Virus record (IMG/VR): IMGVR_UViG_3300021957_000279
Coordinates: 1 to 25,131 of that record
Length of the DNA: 25,131 nt
Source of the DNA: a virus
Reading direction: 5' to 3' (one strand)
Both the position numbers and the translations under genes were made by a program. Positions 23,793 to 25,131 of this stretch are shown one piece after another. Below the pieces are notes generated by a model. The model was not told the origin of the DNA. It made no database searches and saw nothing but the letters and a program-made list of their open reading frames with translations. Position 1 is the stretch's first letter. The number at the start of each line of letters is the position of its first letter.

Positions 23793-25131
23793 CTATTTTT
23801 TTGGTGTTACAACAATACCTTTATCTATTAAATACTTAATAGCAAAATCTGTTCTTTCCTGATTAGATTTTCCAACAAAGTCAGGGTCATACTTTGTGCC
23901 TATTTGATCTAATGCTTTAACATGTTTATTAACATACCAAATAAAACCACCAATGCCTTGTTGATTAGCTCGTTCAACCATCTCTGCATGCTCTTCAGGT
24001 TTAGACTTCTGCCAATCGTAATAATCTTTAGCCATCAAAACAAGAGTTCCACGCTCATTAAAGCCCTCAGAATAACTTTGAATTTTACTGTAAGCTCCAT
24101 TAGTTGCTTCCATGCCTGCTTTAAAATTAATGTCATCAGTATTAATACCCATGCCTCTTAAATCATCAACACTTGGATTGGTATCCTTCATAGATAATGG
24201 AGAATCTTCTTCCATTCTTATTTTAATAAAGGCATCTTGCATATAATTTGCAAAAGCTGGTACGCCTTTTCCAAAATTATTACTAGGATTTGTTTTATCT
24301 GAAAACCATTTTTCAAACTGTGTATTAAATGCAACCCTTTGATCATTGTTGTTTTTTAAATCCCATACAACATTTGGCTGGAGTCTTTTAACGGTTTGCA
24401 AAGCACGGTCATATTCAAATTCAAAATTATACGGACCAATGCTTTTCTTTTGGTCGTCAGTAAGAATGCTTTCATAATGAGTACCCTGATCTTTTATCCA
24501 ATCTTGATTGCCACTAGTTCTAGCTTTAACTTCTGCTTCTGCTTCCTTAGCTGCTTCAACTCCTTTTTCAACCCTAAGCTTTTCCATTTCTAAAGTAAAG
24601 TCTCTAAGCTTTCTACGATCATTTTCTATGTTCGCTCTGTTTTCTTTAGCAACAGTCTTAGCTAACTCAGCAGCTGTTGCAGCTTCCGCTGCTTCTGCAG
24701 CTTCTTCTGCTGCGTAATCATCAGCAACTACACCAAACCCTGTGTTCATAGCAGTCGTAAAGTCATCGCCAAATAACATAGCAAGCATGCCAATAGCCAT
24801 AGCTTTTCTAAATCTTCTGTCTACTGATGGAGAGTCTTTAAGATTTTGTAAATAATCTTCAGCTTCTTTAATAGCTACTTCATCTGAAACTGTATCAGCC
24901 CATGTAGCAAACTCATTAAGAACTTTAATGCCTTCAGGATTTGTGTTCTTAATTTCTGTGATAGCATCTACAACAACATCTTCATCCTTTTTGCTAGTTA
25001 TATCTGTAGTAGCCTCTTTTTTTACGTCCTTAGTTATTTCATTTATATCTAAATTAGCAAAAGTAGAATCAATAACTTGTCCTTTAGAATCAAATAAAGG
25101 TGTAGAGTTTTCAGCTGCAATAGTTTCTAAA
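23793..25131 (-). CDS. Third internal virion protein, partial at window edge
   Basis: The frame stays open from its stop at 23793 to the window end at 25131 (about 446 codons), so the gene starts beyond the window. An ATG at 24798-24800 has no ribosome binding site, and the reading continues upstream with acidic residues (NPEGIKV..., KDSPSVDRRFRK), so it is an internal Met. Features: a short hydrophobic patch (MAIGMLAMLFG), then an Ala/Glu-rich helix likely to form a coiled coil (roughly the next 90 residues), then a mixed domain. This is typical of ejection or core proteins. No catalytic motif seen. It is separated from the 1364-aa gene by nine bases. Confidence 0.8.
   Translation of the reverse strand, partial: LETIAAENSTPLFDSKGQVIDSTFANLDINEITKDVKKEATTDITSKKDEDVVVDAITEIKNTNPEGIKVLNEFATWADTVSDEVAIKEAEDYLQNLKDSPSVDRRFRKAMAIGMLAMLFGDDFTTAMNTGFGVVADDYAAEEAAEAAEAATAAELAKTVAKENRANIENDRRKLRDFTLEMEKLRVEKGVEAAKEAEAEVKARTSGNQDWIKDQGTHYESILTDDQKKSIGPYNFEFEYDRALQTVKRLQPNVVWDLKNNNDQRVAFNTQFEKWFSDKTNPSNNFGKGVPAFANYMQDAFIKIRMEEDSPLSMKDTNPSVDDLRGMGINTDDINFKAGMEATNGAYSKIQSYSEGFNERGTLVLMAKDYYDWQKSKPEEHAEMVERANQQGIGGFIWYVNKHVKALDQIGTKYDPDFVGKSNQERTDFAIKYLIDKGIVVTPKK

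Overview
The window is a gene-dense, AT-rich segment of a lytic double-stranded DNA phage, probably a short-tailed (podovirus-like) one. It has no bacterial housekeeping genes, tRNA, CRISPR array or insertion sequence. Gene content (B12-dependent ribonucleotide reductase, a DUF3310 protein, many tiny acidic proteins) and base composition resemble marine phages, but the host cannot be named from sequence alone.

Layout. (1) 5-3520, + strand: thirteen small, mostly acidic genes, nearly all overlapping by ATGA/TAATG junctions, closed by a rho-independent terminator (3526-3561). (2) 3577-3609: two 12-bp direct repeats 21 bp apart, just upstream of a complete T7-type single-subunit RNA polymerase gene (3644-6088). 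(3) 6190-15479, + strand: nucleotide and DNA metabolism (PD-(D/E)XK-like nuclease, DUF3310 protein, SSB-like protein with an SSB-type acidic tip, RadD-like SF2 helicase, zinc/Toprim primase, lambda-type exonuclease, RusA resolvase, class II ribonucleotide reductase, endonuclease VII), then a putative holin and several tiny genes. Between the DUF3310 and SSB genes lies an RNA-like element (7029-7203) of five hairpins; the loops of the first two are perfectly complementary over 8 nt. A CCCTATAGGG palindrome sits just before it. (4) 15482-15530: a strong terminator that works in both directions between convergent units. (5) 15531-25131, - strand: three long late genes for proteins inferred to be internal virion or ejection proteins.

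The main discovery is in the late region. The 1380-aa protein at 15531-19673 carries all the catalytic motifs of a single-subunit RNA polymerase (DxxGR, motif A Asp, motif B R-x3-K-x7-YG, motif C Asp). With its place beside internal virion proteins on the late strand, it looks like a much shortened relative of the phage N4 virion RNA polymerase. The phage would then have two single-subunit polymerases: one packaged and injected to read the earliest genes, one made in the cell to read the middle/late genes. The neighbouring 1364-aa virion protein starts with a domain matching staphylococcal nuclease in catalytic residues and spacing, an unusual fusion suggesting a DNase activity carried in the particle.

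Inferred programme: the virion enters with the packaged polymerase and the nuclease-bearing protein; early genes are read, possibly from hairpin promoters; the T7-type polymerase takes over; the RNR, nucleases, primase, helicase and SSB build and process progeny DNA; the - strand units build the capsid. No DNA polymerase, replicative ring helicase, endolysin, terminase, portal or capsid gene lies in this window, so these must be elsewhere or supplied by the host.
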